Shown here: piece after piece, positions 6,973 through 15,028 of the stretch
How positions within the stretch are numbered: position 1 is the stretch's first letter
Layout: every line of letters starts with the position of its first letter
From: an uncultured bacterium
Lineage (GTDB): Bacteria; Bacillota; Clostridia; Lachnospirales; Lachnospiraceae
DNA: 20,553 bases
Assembly (NCBI GenBank): GCA_905214875.1
Contig: CAJMNR010000054.1
Location: 1 to 20,553 of the forward strand
Reading direction: 5' to 3'
The notes under the pieces: generated by a model
What the model was told of the DNA's origin: nothing
Database searches by the model: none
Seen by the model: the letters and a program-made list of their open reading frames with translations, nothing else
Made by a program: the position numbers and the translations under genes

Positions 6973-8652
6973 CTAGTATAATTTAGTTTTCTTTGCCAAA
7001 TCTTTCATCTCTTTTGCATTTTCCAAAACAGTATCTGTGATCTTAACGCCTCCAAGCATTCTTGCAAGCTCTTCAATGGACTGTTCATTGCTCAATTTGT
7101 AAATATTCGTTGTCGTCCTCACCTTATCCTGTGTTTTTTCAATAATATAGTGAGAATCTGCCATTGAGGCAATCTGTGGTAAATGGGTAATGCATAATAC
7201 TTGATGTTTTTGTGAAATAACAGCCATTCGCTCAGAAACTTTCTGCGCTGTTCTTCCGCTGACTCCGACATCAATTTCATCAAAGATTAACGTTCCGACG
7301 CTATCTTGATCAGCAAGTACGGACTTGATTGCAAGCATGATTCTTGAAAGCTCACCACCAGAAGCAACTTTAGACAATGGTTTCACATCTTCTCCTAGAT
7401 TTGTCGAAATCAAAAATTCAATTTCATCAAAGCCTTGCTCTGTATACTTTGGAAGACGGTTTGTCGCAATCTGGAAGTTTACATTCATAAAGTTTAAATC
7501 AAGCAATGCTTCTGTAATCTTTTCCTGAAGCTCTTTTGCATATTTGTGACGTAATACGCTAATCTTCTCTGACACATGTTCGAGCTGCTCTTCAATCTGC
7601 TTCTTTTTCTTATTGAGGCCTTCCATGTACTCGTCATATGCCGTATATTTTTCTAATTTTTCTTGCGCGCGTTCCAAGTATTCAAGGATTTCCTTGATGG
7701 AATTACCGTATTTCGCTTTTAAATTATTAATCAAATTCAAGCGTTCTTCAATCTGGTTAAATTCCATTGGATCATATTCAAGATCTGCCATATATTCGCT
7801 GATGTCTCGATTGAAATCAGTGACAATGCCTTCTATATCTAATAACTGACTTGCAAACTGTTCCATCGTCTTATCAAATTCACTAACGCGTTGAATTAAA
7901 CGAATGGATCTGCTGATGTTCTCACTAATGGATGTATTGCTTAATGCAGACATATCATAGATGGAACTTAAGTTTTCAGAGATAGTATTTGCATTGGCCA
8001 AACGTTTATATTCTTCTTGAAGACGTTCATCTTCATCGACTTTTAAATTAGCACTTTCAATTTCATTAATTTCATATTCTAAAAAGCTTACTTCTCGAAG
8101 CTTCTGTTCTTCGCTTATCGCACTTTCATTCAGTTCTTTCATAATATCTAAATAGTCGCGATATATATAGGATAATTCTTTCTTTAATGGTCTGATTTCA
8201 CTCTTTCCATACTGATCGACGATACTTAAATGCTTTGTCTTATACAGAAGGGATTGATGTTCATGCTGACCATGGATGTCCAATAAGAGTTCGGCCACTT
8301 TTTTCAGCATAACGCCTGGTACGTTCTCACCGTTAATCTTATTGATTACTCTTCCATTCATAATCTTACGTGCAATTATAATCTGATGATCGGCCACTTC
8401 GATGTCTAGCTCTTGTAACGCTTCCTTCGTATGTACGTCATCAATCTGAAATACTAATTCCACTAATGCATAATCTGCACCTTTACGAATAATCTCCTTA
8501 TTTACTTTTCCACCAAGTGCAATATTGATTGATCCTAAGATAATCGACTTACCGGCACCAGTTTCACCAGTTAATATATTTAAATGATCGTTAAAACAAA
8601 CATCGATCTCATCTATGATAGCAAAATTCTTAACATGTAAATTAAGTAACAT
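6973..8652 (-). CDS. recN: DNA repair ATPase RecN
   Basis: An SMC-like ATPase that acts early at DNA double-strand breaks, holding ends together for RecA-dependent repair. The 559-residue protein starts MLLNLHVKNFAIIDEI. Walker A is GETGAGKS at residues 29-36; two long coiled-coil arms (about 150-370) follow; the ABC signature ASGGELSRIMLA and Walker B LIFDEIDVGVSG lie near the C-terminus, with the LCITHLPQIAS switch region after them. All key motifs are intact. A longer frame to 8733 has no ribosome binding site and a non-homologous hydrophobic N-terminus, whereas the ATG at 8652 follows AAGGAGGG. The gene usually found upstream in Firmicutes, argR, is replaced here by the BIG2 repeat gene. 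A LexA-like box and an extended -10 element upstream imply SOS control. Confidence 0.96.
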   Translation of the reverse strand: MLLNLHVKNFAIIDEIDVCFNDHLNILTGETGAGKSIILGSINIALGGKVNKEIIRKGADYALVELVFQIDDVHTKEALQELDIEVADHQIIIARKIMNGRVINKINGENVPGVMLKKVAELLLDIHGQHEHQSLLYKTKHLSIVDQYGKSEIRPLKKELSYIYRDYLDIMKELNESAISEEQKLREVSFLEYEINEIESANLKVDEDERLQEEYKRLANANTISENLSSIYDMSALSNTSISENISRSIRLIQRVSEFDKTMEQFASQLLDIEGIVTDFNRDISEYMADLEYDPMEFNQIEERLNLINNLKAKYGNSIKEILEYLERAQEKLEKYTAYDEYMEGLNKKKKQIEEQLEHVSEKISVLRHKYAKELQEKITEALLDLNFMNVNFQIATNRLPKYTEQGFDEIEFLISTNLGEDVKPLSKVASGGELSRIMLAIKSVLADQDSVGTLIFDEIDVGVSGRTAQKVSERMAVISQKHQVLCITHLPQIASMADSHYIIEKTQDKVRTTTNIYKLSNEQSIEELARMLGGVKITDTVLENAKEMKDLAKKTKLY

Positions 8653-8673
8653 TCTCGTTCCCTCCTTGCAAAC

Positions 8674-8687
8674 AAAACATATGTTCG
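8674..8687 (-). promoter_or_regulatory. LexA (DinR) SOS box upstream of recN
   Basis: On the minus strand CGAACATATGTTTT. The Gram-positive LexA consensus is CGAACRNRYGTTCG, so 12 of 14 positions fit and the left half-site is perfect. It lies 21 bases before the recN ATG, just downstream of the -10, where a repressor would block initiation. Confidence 0.65.
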
Positions 8688-8698
8688 GTATTAAATAT

Positions 8699-8707
8699 AT
8701 CATAGCA
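8699..8707 (-). promoter_or_regulatory. Extended -10 element of the recN promoter
   Basis: TGCTATGAT on the minus strand fits the extended -10 form TG-N-TATAAT with one mismatch. The -35 zone falls inside the terminator of the upstream gene and is not distinct, which is common for extended -10 promoters. Confidence 0.45.
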
Positions 8708-8711
8708 AAAT

Positions 8712-8752
8712 TAAAAAAGCAAGCAGAAATCAAAAATTGATTCTGCCTGCTT
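8712..8752 (-). terminator. Intrinsic terminator of the BIG2 repeat gene
   Basis: On the minus strand AAGCAGGCAGAA (8752-8741) pairs with TTCTGCTTGCTT (8728-8717) over 12 bp with one G-T pair, followed by a run of T. It lies 22 bases past the stop codon. Confidence 0.88.
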
Positions 8753-8774
8753 TCAAATTACTGCTTTATCTGTA

Positions 8775-11700
8775 TTATTTGATTTTTTTTACGGTAACCT
8801 TACATCTGAGCTTTCTACCGTTTACGATTGCTGTTACATAAGTAGTACCCTTCTTACGTGCACTAATCTTACCTGTTGACGTAACTCTTGCAATATCAGT
8901 ATTTAATACATCCCATTGTACGCTTCTACCGTTAATTACTTTTAATTGGTACGTATCGTATTGTTCCATTGTGATGGAATAACGATTTAAGCCGACAACT
9001 TTAACTTTCGTAGTATATGATTTACCGCTTGAAGTTGCAACTGTGATATTGGCAGTACCCGTACGATGCGCTTTTACTACTCCTGTCTTAGAATTTACAG
9101 AGGCGATTCTAGAATCATCACTGTACCATTTTACAGAATCTGTAGTCTTGCCTGGGTTTGTAATATAGTTAAGTTTTTGGCTTTCTCCTACTCCGAGCGT
9201 AATGTCTTTATTAACAATCGTTACGCTTGTTGCTGGTGTCTCTTTGGATACAAAGATCACGCAGACTGCTTGTTTTCCACTGTTGTCTTTTGCTTTTGCG
9301 TAGATTTTTACTTTACCTTCCGCTAATGCTGTAACTTTACCTGTGGAATCTACATAAGCAATATCTTCATTAGAAGAAGACCATTTTACGGAACGGATTG
9401 TTGCATTCTTAGGCGTTACTGTCGCTTTTAATTTAAGCGTACGACCTACTACCATATTCGCGCTTGACTTATTTAAGGAAATCTTACTTACCTTACGTAC
9501 GACGCGGATACGGCAGGATGCACTTGCTCCTGAGCCATCTGTTGCTTTTACTGTAATAGTAGCATAACCGTATTTCTTCCCTGTTACTTTACCACTTGAA
9601 TTAACTGTTGCAACACTCTTATTGCTTGATGACCATTTTAATTTCTGATTAGTAGAGTAATTACTCTTAACCGTTGCTTTTAATTTGTAACTTTGGCCTT
9701 TTCCTATAATATAGGAAGATTTATTTAAAGAAATCTTTGTTACTTTTTCTTCTACAACTACTAAGCAATATCTTGTTTCACCGGTATCCTTACAAGTACC
9801 AGTAATTAATACGGAGCCACCTTTTTTACCTGTTACTACACCGGATGAAGATACGGTAGCAATGGATTTGTCAGCTGATTTCCATGTTACTGATTTGTTT
9901 GCAGCATTACTTGGTGAAATACTTGCTTTCAATGTAAATGTCTTTCCTTTTGTAACTGTCTTTTTGGAATAGTTTAAGGAAAACTTCTTTACACGCTGTC
10001 TTACTTTGACATTGATCGTTGCACGACGGTTATTCGCTGTATATACGTTAACCTGAACAGTATTTTCTCCATGCTTATCGGCAGCTTTTGCTGTAATCTT
10101 ACCGCTTTGAGATACTGTTACATATCTTGTATCTGTTGACTCCCATTTAAGAGATTTGTCAGTTAATGTGCTTGGAGATAATGTTACCGTTGGCGTATAA
10201 CTCTTACCTACATCCAATGTAATGGATGTCTTATTTAACTTAATGCTATCTGGGTATTGTAATACTGTAACGACACAAGATTTCTTAATACCGCTTGTCG
10301 TTGTTGCAGTGAGCGTTACCGTGCCCGGTCCTTTTGCAGTGATTTTTGGAGATAATCCAGTATTTTCGTTAATTGTTACTACCGAACTATTGGATGCTGT
10401 CCATTTGAATTCTAAATCACTCTTTTTGATATAGTCTGTTGGAGTGTAGTTTTTCACACTTACTCTGACGGAATCTCCAACGTTAACTGTCATCTTCTCA
10501 TCATTTAATTCAAAATCAGAAATTTTTTGATATACCTTAAGTTTACATTCTGCATAAATCTTGCTGCCGTTTGCCTGATAGCTTGGTGCTACACGAATAG
10601 TAGCTTCCCCTGCTTTTTTATACGTAACGATTCCATTCTCTACAGTTGCAATACTTGTATCAGAACTTGTCCATACTAAGTTGCTATCGGATGGATCTGC
10701 AGGTGTAATTGTCGGATTTAATGTAAATTGATTTAAGGAAGTATCACTTTCTAATGTTCTTTCTACTGTCGTATGATCCAATGTAATCTTAGTGATTGGC
10801 TGTTTTACTTTAATATTACAGAATGCTAACTGATAACTGTTTTGATCTTGTAATACTAATGTTACATTACCTTCCGCTAAGGCTTTGAAGTTTACATAAC
10901 CTGGTGTTTCTGCATCTGAAGTAATTTCTACGATTTCATTATCTGTATTAGAAATCACCCATTTTACTTTAATATAATCCGCGTTATTTGGAGTGTATTT
11001 TGCTGTTACAGTAGCAGATTCACCAACTGCCATTGTGATATCTGTCTTATCTAGCACTGCTGTAATCTCTGGTAGTACAACTATTGACCATGTATGGTAT
11101 TTTGTGATACCACCTTGTGTCGTTTCCACACCTTTTACCTTAGTAGTACCGCTTTTTATTGCAGTTACCGTACCTGAAGCTGTTACAGTAGCAATTGATG
11201 GATCTTCAGACTCCCAGGTTAGTTTGGATGTAAATGGAAGGTTCTGTACAACACATAAGTACTTTTCCCCTACCTTTAAGCTAATAGAATTAGCAGTGGA
11301 AGAGTTACTCGCAACTCTAAACTCTGCTTCCCATCTACCTTGGCCTTTAAACTTATCATCATCTAGTATAGGAAGGGAATTGTCTTTCGCCTTAATCGTA
11401 AGGTCTGCTGTGCCTTCTCCAGTAAACGTAAGTATACCAGACTCTGCATCGATCTCACAATTATCTCCTGCTTCTAGCGTAAACTTGCTTAAATCATAAA
11501 CGTTTGAGTTATTATATAAATTTAATTCGTTTCCAACAAAAACAACTTCATTTGTAAAATTAAACTTAACATGTTCTGTATATAATAAAGGATCAACCTC
11601 ATACTTATCAGCTTCTCTTAAATCTAATTTTGAATCAGTTGGATAAGTTGGATAAACTTCAACATTGTAATATCCTGCTTTCGCATCAATTTCAATATTA

Positions 11701-12641
11701 CCAGTTGCTGAATTTGTCTTAATTGTTACTCTGTCAGATGTAACACCTGCATAAGTATCGACAAGAATGTCATTTGTTTCTTCATCTCGAATAACCCAAG
11801 ATAAGTTATTTGATACTCTTGCATTTGTGTAAATTGTTGTTTGATCTTTCACATTAAGATCTGTTAAGACATTACCATCTGCATCGGTAAATTGTGGTCT
11901 TACGACTACATAGATATAGTCTGTCTGAAGCACTGTCTGGTTATTATTACTTGAAACCCTATAAGTGTTAACCGATATTTTTGCGATACCAGGAGATAAT
12001 GCTGTTACCTGACCGCTATCGCTTACTTTCGCAATCTTGTTTACAGTATTCTCATCAAAATCACAGTACCAACTTAAATCATCGGCATGAACTTCACCAA
12101 CCATTAATTTAAGATCAAATGTGTCGCCTGGATTCATAACAAGACTACCTTGATCTCCTGGATCTTCATCAAATAAGTGGAAGAAATTATTGATGTTGTT
12201 TGGTGTATTCGTATAGTTGTTAATCTTTAACTTAACAGTAACTGTTAAAGTTAATGAAGTATATTTCGTATCCAAAGTACCTGTAACCTCATTGTATACT
12301 TTACGGGTAATAGTACCGGAAATCTTTGTAGTACCTGGCTTTAGACATTTAATATCAATAGAGTAGCTACTTGCTCCACCAGTTTGTGTGGTATCTGCCT
12401 CTATGATATTCGGATCGCCAATTACCCATTTTACTTCATCTGATCCTAGGATCCCATCAATAAATACTGTGGTATTTTCAGTAATTTCGAGACTATCTAT
12501 TGGTTCACCTGTGTCTACGAAAAAATAAAATTCATCGTCGTCCGCAAATGCCTGATTATAGTAGAAGATAAATCCACACATAATTGCTGCAAACAACGCA
12601 ACTAGGGTCACTCTCCCTTTTCTCCCTATGTGCACGTTCAT
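8775..12641 (-). CDS. Large secreted protein of tandem bacterial Ig-like (BIG2) domains
   Basis: A 1288-residue exported protein with no recognised catalytic domain. A basic start and hydrophobic segment end in AFA at 31-33, a likely signal peptidase I site. The rest reads as about 13-14 tandem Ig-like units of 75-95 residues. They keep the BIG2 pattern: a basic-hydrophobic opening strand (such as VTKISLNKSS), GxSxxLKATV, then WSSSNKSVATVNSSGKVTG and a closing xATITVKA strand. The four or five C-terminal units are the most regular; the N-terminal ones are degenerate and rich in Asp/Asn. The pI shifts from acidic to strongly basic (ending KVTVKKIK). There is no LPXTG, S-layer homology or transmembrane anchor at the C-terminus, so it is either released or held by charge. 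GGAGG precedes the ATG by 7 bases. BIG2 proteins in other bacteria act in adhesion or surface binding; a role here in biofilm or the spore surface is inference. Confidence 0.88.
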   Translation of the reverse strand: MNVHIGRKGRVTLVALFAAIMCGFIFYYNQAFADDDEFYFFVDTGEPIDSLEITENTTVFIDGILGSDEVKWVIGDPNIIEADTTQTGGASSYSIDIKCLKPGTTKISGTITRKVYNEVTGTLDTKYTSLTLTVTVKLKINNYTNTPNNINNFFHLFDEDPGDQGSLVMNPGDTFDLKLMVGEVHADDLSWYCDFDENTVNKIAKVSDSGQVTALSPGIAKISVNTYRVSSNNNQTVLQTDYIYVVVRPQFTDADGNVLTDLNVKDQTTIYTNARVSNNLSWVIRDEETNDILVDTYAGVTSDRVTIKTNSATGNIEIDAKAGYYNVEVYPTYPTDSKLDLREADKYEVDPLLYTEHVKFNFTNEVVFVGNELNLYNNSNVYDLSKFTLEAGDNCEIDAESGILTFTGEGTADLTIKAKDNSLPILDDDKFKGQGRWEAEFRVASNSSTANSISLKVGEKYLCVVQNLPFTSKLTWESEDPSIATVTASGTVTAIKSGTTKVKGVETTQGGITKYHTWSIVVLPEITAVLDKTDITMAVGESATVTAKYTPNNADYIKVKWVISNTDNEIVEITSDAETPGYVNFKALAEGNVTLVLQDQNSYQLAFCNIKVKQPITKITLDHTTVERTLESDTSLNQFTLNPTITPADPSDSNLVWTSSDTSIATVENGIVTYKKAGEATIRVAPSYQANGSKIYAECKLKVYQKISDFELNDEKMTVNVGDSVRVSVKNYTPTDYIKKSDLEFKWTASNSSVVTINENTGLSPKITAKGPGTVTLTATTTSGIKKSCVVTVLQYPDSIKLNKTSITLDVGKSYTPTVTLSPSTLTDKSLKWESTDTRYVTVSQSGKITAKAADKHGENTVQVNVYTANNRRATINVKVRQRVKKFSLNYSKKTVTKGKTFTLKASISPSNAANKSVTWKSADKSIATVSSSGVVTGKKGGSVLITGTCKDTGETRYCLVVVEEKVTKISLNKSSYIIGKGQSYKLKATVKSNYSTNQKLKWSSSNKSVATVNSSGKVTGKKYGYATITVKATDGSGASASCRIRVVRKVSKISLNKSSANMVVGRTLKLKATVTPKNATIRSVKWSSSNEDIAYVDSTGKVTALAEGKVKIYAKAKDNSGKQAVCVIFVSKETPATSVTIVNKDITLGVGESQKLNYITNPGKTTDSVKWYSDDSRIASVNSKTGVVKAHRTGTANITVATSSGKSYTTKVKVVGLNRYSITMEQYDTYQLKVINGRSVQWDVLNTDIARVTSTGKISARKKGTTYVTAIVNGRKLRCKVTVKKIK

Positions 12642-12860
12642 AAAGCGCCTCCTTATAACATTTATCTAATTTTTGATAGATATCAAATTCTACAAACCTT
12701 TTAATGCATATATTATATATCGACAGACTTTCTTAAATAATGACCCCTAATTTTGTTCTTTTTTATGACATTTTTATGGCAATCTTTCGTTATTAATATG
12801 TCGATTAGGTTGTAACCGACTAACCCAAGCTACATATAGTAATATAAAAGGAGGTGTGTT
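12642..12860. promoter_or_regulatory. Divergent intergenic region between the BIG2 gene and dpaA
   Basis: It holds promoters for both directions. For the BIG2 gene, a perfect TATAAT lies at 12717-12712 on the minus strand but without a good -35. Two TGTCGAT heptamers, one mismatch from the 0A box, face away from each other at 12719-12725 (minus) and 12799-12805 (plus). The dpaA promoter is listed separately. Confidence 0.4.
12814..12841 (+). promoter_or_regulatory. Sigma-K type promoter of dpaAB
   Basis: AACC (12814-12817), 15 bases, then CATATAGTA (12833-12841). This fits the mother-cell sigma-K pattern (MACM, about 16 bases, CATANNNTA) and ends 19 bases before the dpaA ATG. The orthologous spoVF operon of Bacillus subtilis is sigma-K dependent, so function and sequence agree. 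Confidence 0.55.
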
Positions 12861-13751
12861 ATGACGTATTCGTATGATTTTGCTGTAATTGGCGGAGATA
12901 ACAGACAATTATTTTTAGCAGATCTTTTATCGAGACAAAATACCCGTGTCTGCTATTATGGCTTAACTCCTTGTGCACTTTCAAGTAAGTATATTCCTTG
13001 CTTTATAAATGGAACCATTACTGCTTGTTCTTCTTTAAAAGAAGCACTCACTAATTCCCAGAACATTATCGGGCCTACTCCTTTATGTAAAGATACAACT
13101 CATGTTAGTAGCTCATCTACTATCGGAATCGAACTAAAAGATTTTATCAGCTATTGTTCGAAAGATCAGAAAATCTATGCTGGAGCCATACCAACAAACG
13201 TCCAAAATAGAGTGAAAGATCTAGGCCTTACTTTTATTGATATTATGAAATGGGAACATGTCTCACTTAAAAATTCCGTTGCAACTGCTGAAGGAGCCAT
13301 TTGCGAAGCAATTAAAAACAGCGTGATTAATATACAAGGGAGTAAAATATTAATTCTAGGATTTGGTAGATGCGGACAAATCTTAGCAAAGAAGCTTGCC
13401 GCATTAGATGCAGAAGTTAGTATTTCAGTCAGACGACCTGAAGTACTCTCTCTCGCTTCTGCTTACGGTTATGACGGATTTCTAATAGATCAATTGCAGA
13501 CGCATATCGGAAGTTATGATTTTATTTTCAACACGATTCCTTGCATGGTTCTTCCAAAGGACATTTTAAAATATGTAAGTGAAGATGTTGTTATTATAGA
13601 TATTGCAACTTATCCAGGGGGTGTAGACTTTAACTATACGTGTGACCATTGTATAAACGCAGGTCTCTACCTCGGACTACCTGGACGTATGTCTCCAAAA
13701 TCCTCAGCCAAAATACAGCTAGAAGCGATTTTAAATGATTGTATGAGCTAG
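12861..13751 (+). CDS. dpaA: Dipicolinate synthase subunit A
   Basis: With DpaB it makes dipicolinic acid, the Ca-chelating compound that fills the spore core, from the dihydrodipicolinate-level intermediate of lysine synthesis; it acts in the mother cell. The 296-residue length is normal (also called SpoVFA). The N-terminal domain opens with FAVIGGDNRQLFLADLL, typical of DpaA, and the C-terminal half has a Rossmann dinucleotide-binding loop, ILGFGRCGQILAKKL (154-168), then SVRRPE, as expected for an NADP-binding dehydrogenase. The ATG follows AAAGGAGG by 7 bases. The dpaB ribosome binding site starts right after its stop, so the two form one operon. Not all clostridia have dpaAB (some use an EtfA-type route), so its presence helps place the organism. 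Confidence 0.95.
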   Translation: MTYSYDFAVIGGDNRQLFLADLLSRQNTRVCYYGLTPCALSSKYIPCFINGTITACSSLKEALTNSQNIIGPTPLCKDTTHVSSSSTIGIELKDFISYCSKDQKIYAGAIPTNVQNRVKDLGLTFIDIMKWEHVSLKNSVATAEGAICEAIKNSVINIQGSKILILGFGRCGQILAKKLAALDAEVSISVRRPEVLSLASAYGYDGFLIDQLQTHIGSYDFIFNTIPCMVLPKDILKYVSEDVVIIDIATYPGGVDFNYTCDHCINAGLYLGLPGRMSPKSSAKIQLEAILNDCMS

Positions 13752-13766
13752 AAGGATGTGAAAATA

Positions 13767-14357
13767 ATGAATTTAGAAGGAACCAAGATAGGGGTTGCTT
13801 TAACTGGTTCGTTCTGCACTTATAAAAAGGTATTTGCACAAATCGAAGCACTTGTTACTATGGGCGCTGACGTTTACACTATATTTTCTGATAAGGCGCA
13901 GACGTTTAACACCCGATTCGGAAAGGCCGAAGATTTCTTAAAAAAAGCAAAAGATCTTACCGGCCATGATCCGATCCTTACAATTCCAGATGCTGAGCCA
14001 ATCGGCCCAAAAGCGTATCTGGATCTATTAATTATTGCACCTTGCACCGGAAACACATTAGCTAAACTTGCTTACGGCATGACAGATTCTCCTGTCTTGA
14101 TGGCAGCCAAAGCACATATACGAAATAAAAAGCCTTTAGTTCTTGCAATTGCAACGAACGATGCTCTTGGATTCAACATGAAAAACATTGGATTACTGTT
14201 AAATAGTCCAGATATCTACTTTGTTCCACTTGGTCAGGATGATCCGGTAAAGAAGCCAAACTCTTTAGTAGCGCACATGGAACTTATTCCTGATACCATT
14301 TCTCTGGCATTAGAAAGCAAACAGATTCAGCCTGTGTTTAAAGAATATAAATCATAA
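13767..14357 (+). CDS. dpaB: Dipicolinate synthase subunit B (flavoprotein-like)
   Basis: The second subunit of dipicolinate synthase (SpoVFB), 196 residues with the fold of FMN-binding decarboxylase-type flavoproteins. Visible signatures are KIGVALTGSFCTY near the N-terminus and APCTGNTLAKLAYG followed by TDSPVLMAAKAH in the middle, then the PLVLAIATNDALG strand. Two starts are possible. A GTG at 13758 lies one base from the AAGGA ribosome binding site, too close. The ATG at 13767 is 10 bases away and gives the family's usual N-terminus (MNLEG), so it is preferred. The gene is 15 bases beyond dpaA and is followed at once by a strong terminator, so the operon holds just these two genes; dapA and other partners lie elsewhere. 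Confidence 0.94.
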   Translation: MNLEGTKIGVALTGSFCTYKKVFAQIEALVTMGADVYTIFSDKAQTFNTRFGKAEDFLKKAKDLTGHDPILTIPDAEPIGPKAYLDLLIIAPCTGNTLAKLAYGMTDSPVLMAAKAHIRNKKPLVLAIATNDALGFNMKNIGLLLNSPDIYFVPLGQDDPVKKPNSLVAHMELIPDTISLALESKQIQPVFKEYKS

Positions 14358-14359
14358 AG

Positions 14360-14397
14360 AAAAAACTGGGGTCACTTGTTAGTTACCCCAGTTTTTT
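14360..14397. terminator. Bidirectional terminator between dpaB and the small secreted gene
   Basis: AAAAAACTGGGGT (14360-14372) and ACCCCAGTTTTTT (14385-14397) are perfect complements with a 12-base loop. Flanking A and T runs make it work for both converging genes. Confidence 0.92.
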
Positions 14398-14419
14398 AAG
14401 TTAGTGCACTGAATGCTAT

Positions 14420-14845
14420 CTAATTGGATTTACATTTGTTTTCTTTTTTAGGACGCGGTCTTCCGAAAGGATAGCGTCCTTCTTCTTTCATCTTTGTCAA
14501 GCAGTCTTTGATATTTGCTTTCATCTCTGCTGCATCCTCTTTATCAAGTACTCCTAATGCCACCATTTTATCAAGGATCTTATCGTTCACGCTTTGTTCT
14601 TCTTCAAGGAGTTTATAAACTTCCGCTTTCTGCTCCTTAGAAAGACTCTCCCATTTCTTCATGGAAGCTTCCATTCTTGCGATTCTCTTTTCCCTTTCCT
14701 CATCCGATGGCTTCTCTTTCTCGTTATTTGCAACATCGATGGAATATTCCTCGTAGTCATCTGCTGCTGTTGCACCTACCGGAACGTTAAAACAAGCTGC
14801 CATAAGAAGTGCCATTCCTGCCGCACATAATCTCTTGTGCATCAT
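14420..14845 (-). CDS. Small secreted helical protein, unknown function
   Basis: A protein of about 141 residues with an export signal (MHKRLCAAG, then a hydrophobic run ending around VGATA) and a mature part rich in Glu and Lys, predicted to be mostly helical. The segment KMVALGVLDKEDAAEMKANI resembles the short helix pairs (measure-of-length type, 'LGVLTKEEAD') common in small clostridial secreted proteins such as the DUF2680 group; I do not claim membership. The C-terminus is basic and proline-rich (PFGRPRPKKE). The frame opens at a TTG at 14869, but GAGG sits 5 bases before the ATG at 14845 (or 8 before 14842), which also gives a better signal peptide. A cysteine in the signal core (AACFN) is not in a convincing lipobox. 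It is transcribed alone, toward the shared terminator. Confidence 0.65.
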   Translation of the reverse strand: MMHKRLCAAGMALLMAACFNVPVGATAADDYEEYSIDVANNEKEKPSDEEREKRIARMEASMKKWESLSKEQKAEVYKLLEEEQSVNDKILDKMVALGVLDKEDAAEMKANIKDCLTKMKEEGRYPFGRPRPKKENKCKSN

Positions 14846-14896
14846 AATAACCTCGCTTTCCGCTTGCAATACACTAACTTTCTATTTTAGTATTAC

Positions 14897-14908
14897 CCGC
14901 GGTCGCGG
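14897..14908. repeat. GC-rich palindrome CCGCG-GT-CGCGG at a promoter
   Basis: An inverted repeat of pure G/C arms in a region that is otherwise AT-rich. It touches the downstream edge of the -10 box at 14913-14908, a typical operator position for a repressor of the small secreted gene. Confidence 0.4.
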
Positions 14909-14935
14909 TTATAATTGTGAAACTTTTGTGTGCAA
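14908..14935 (-). promoter_or_regulatory. Probable promoter of the small secreted gene
   Basis: TTGCAC (14935-14930), 16 bases, TATAAC (14913-14908) on the minus strand, about 60 bases before the start codon. Two mismatches in the -35, one in the -10. Confidence 0.4.
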
Positions 14936-15028
14936 CACCTTAACACTATTTTGTAATGATTCTTCCCTCTTTTTCTGCACTCTTTATGGTCGACACACCT
15001 AGCAAATAAAGAAATACGGTCTTTTCCA

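Noticed and set aside
8775..10500. Repetitive DNA as a possible CRISPR or tandem repeat array.
   Set aside because: The repetition is at protein level (Ig-like units of 75-95 residues) with divergent DNA, not short identical repeats with spacers.
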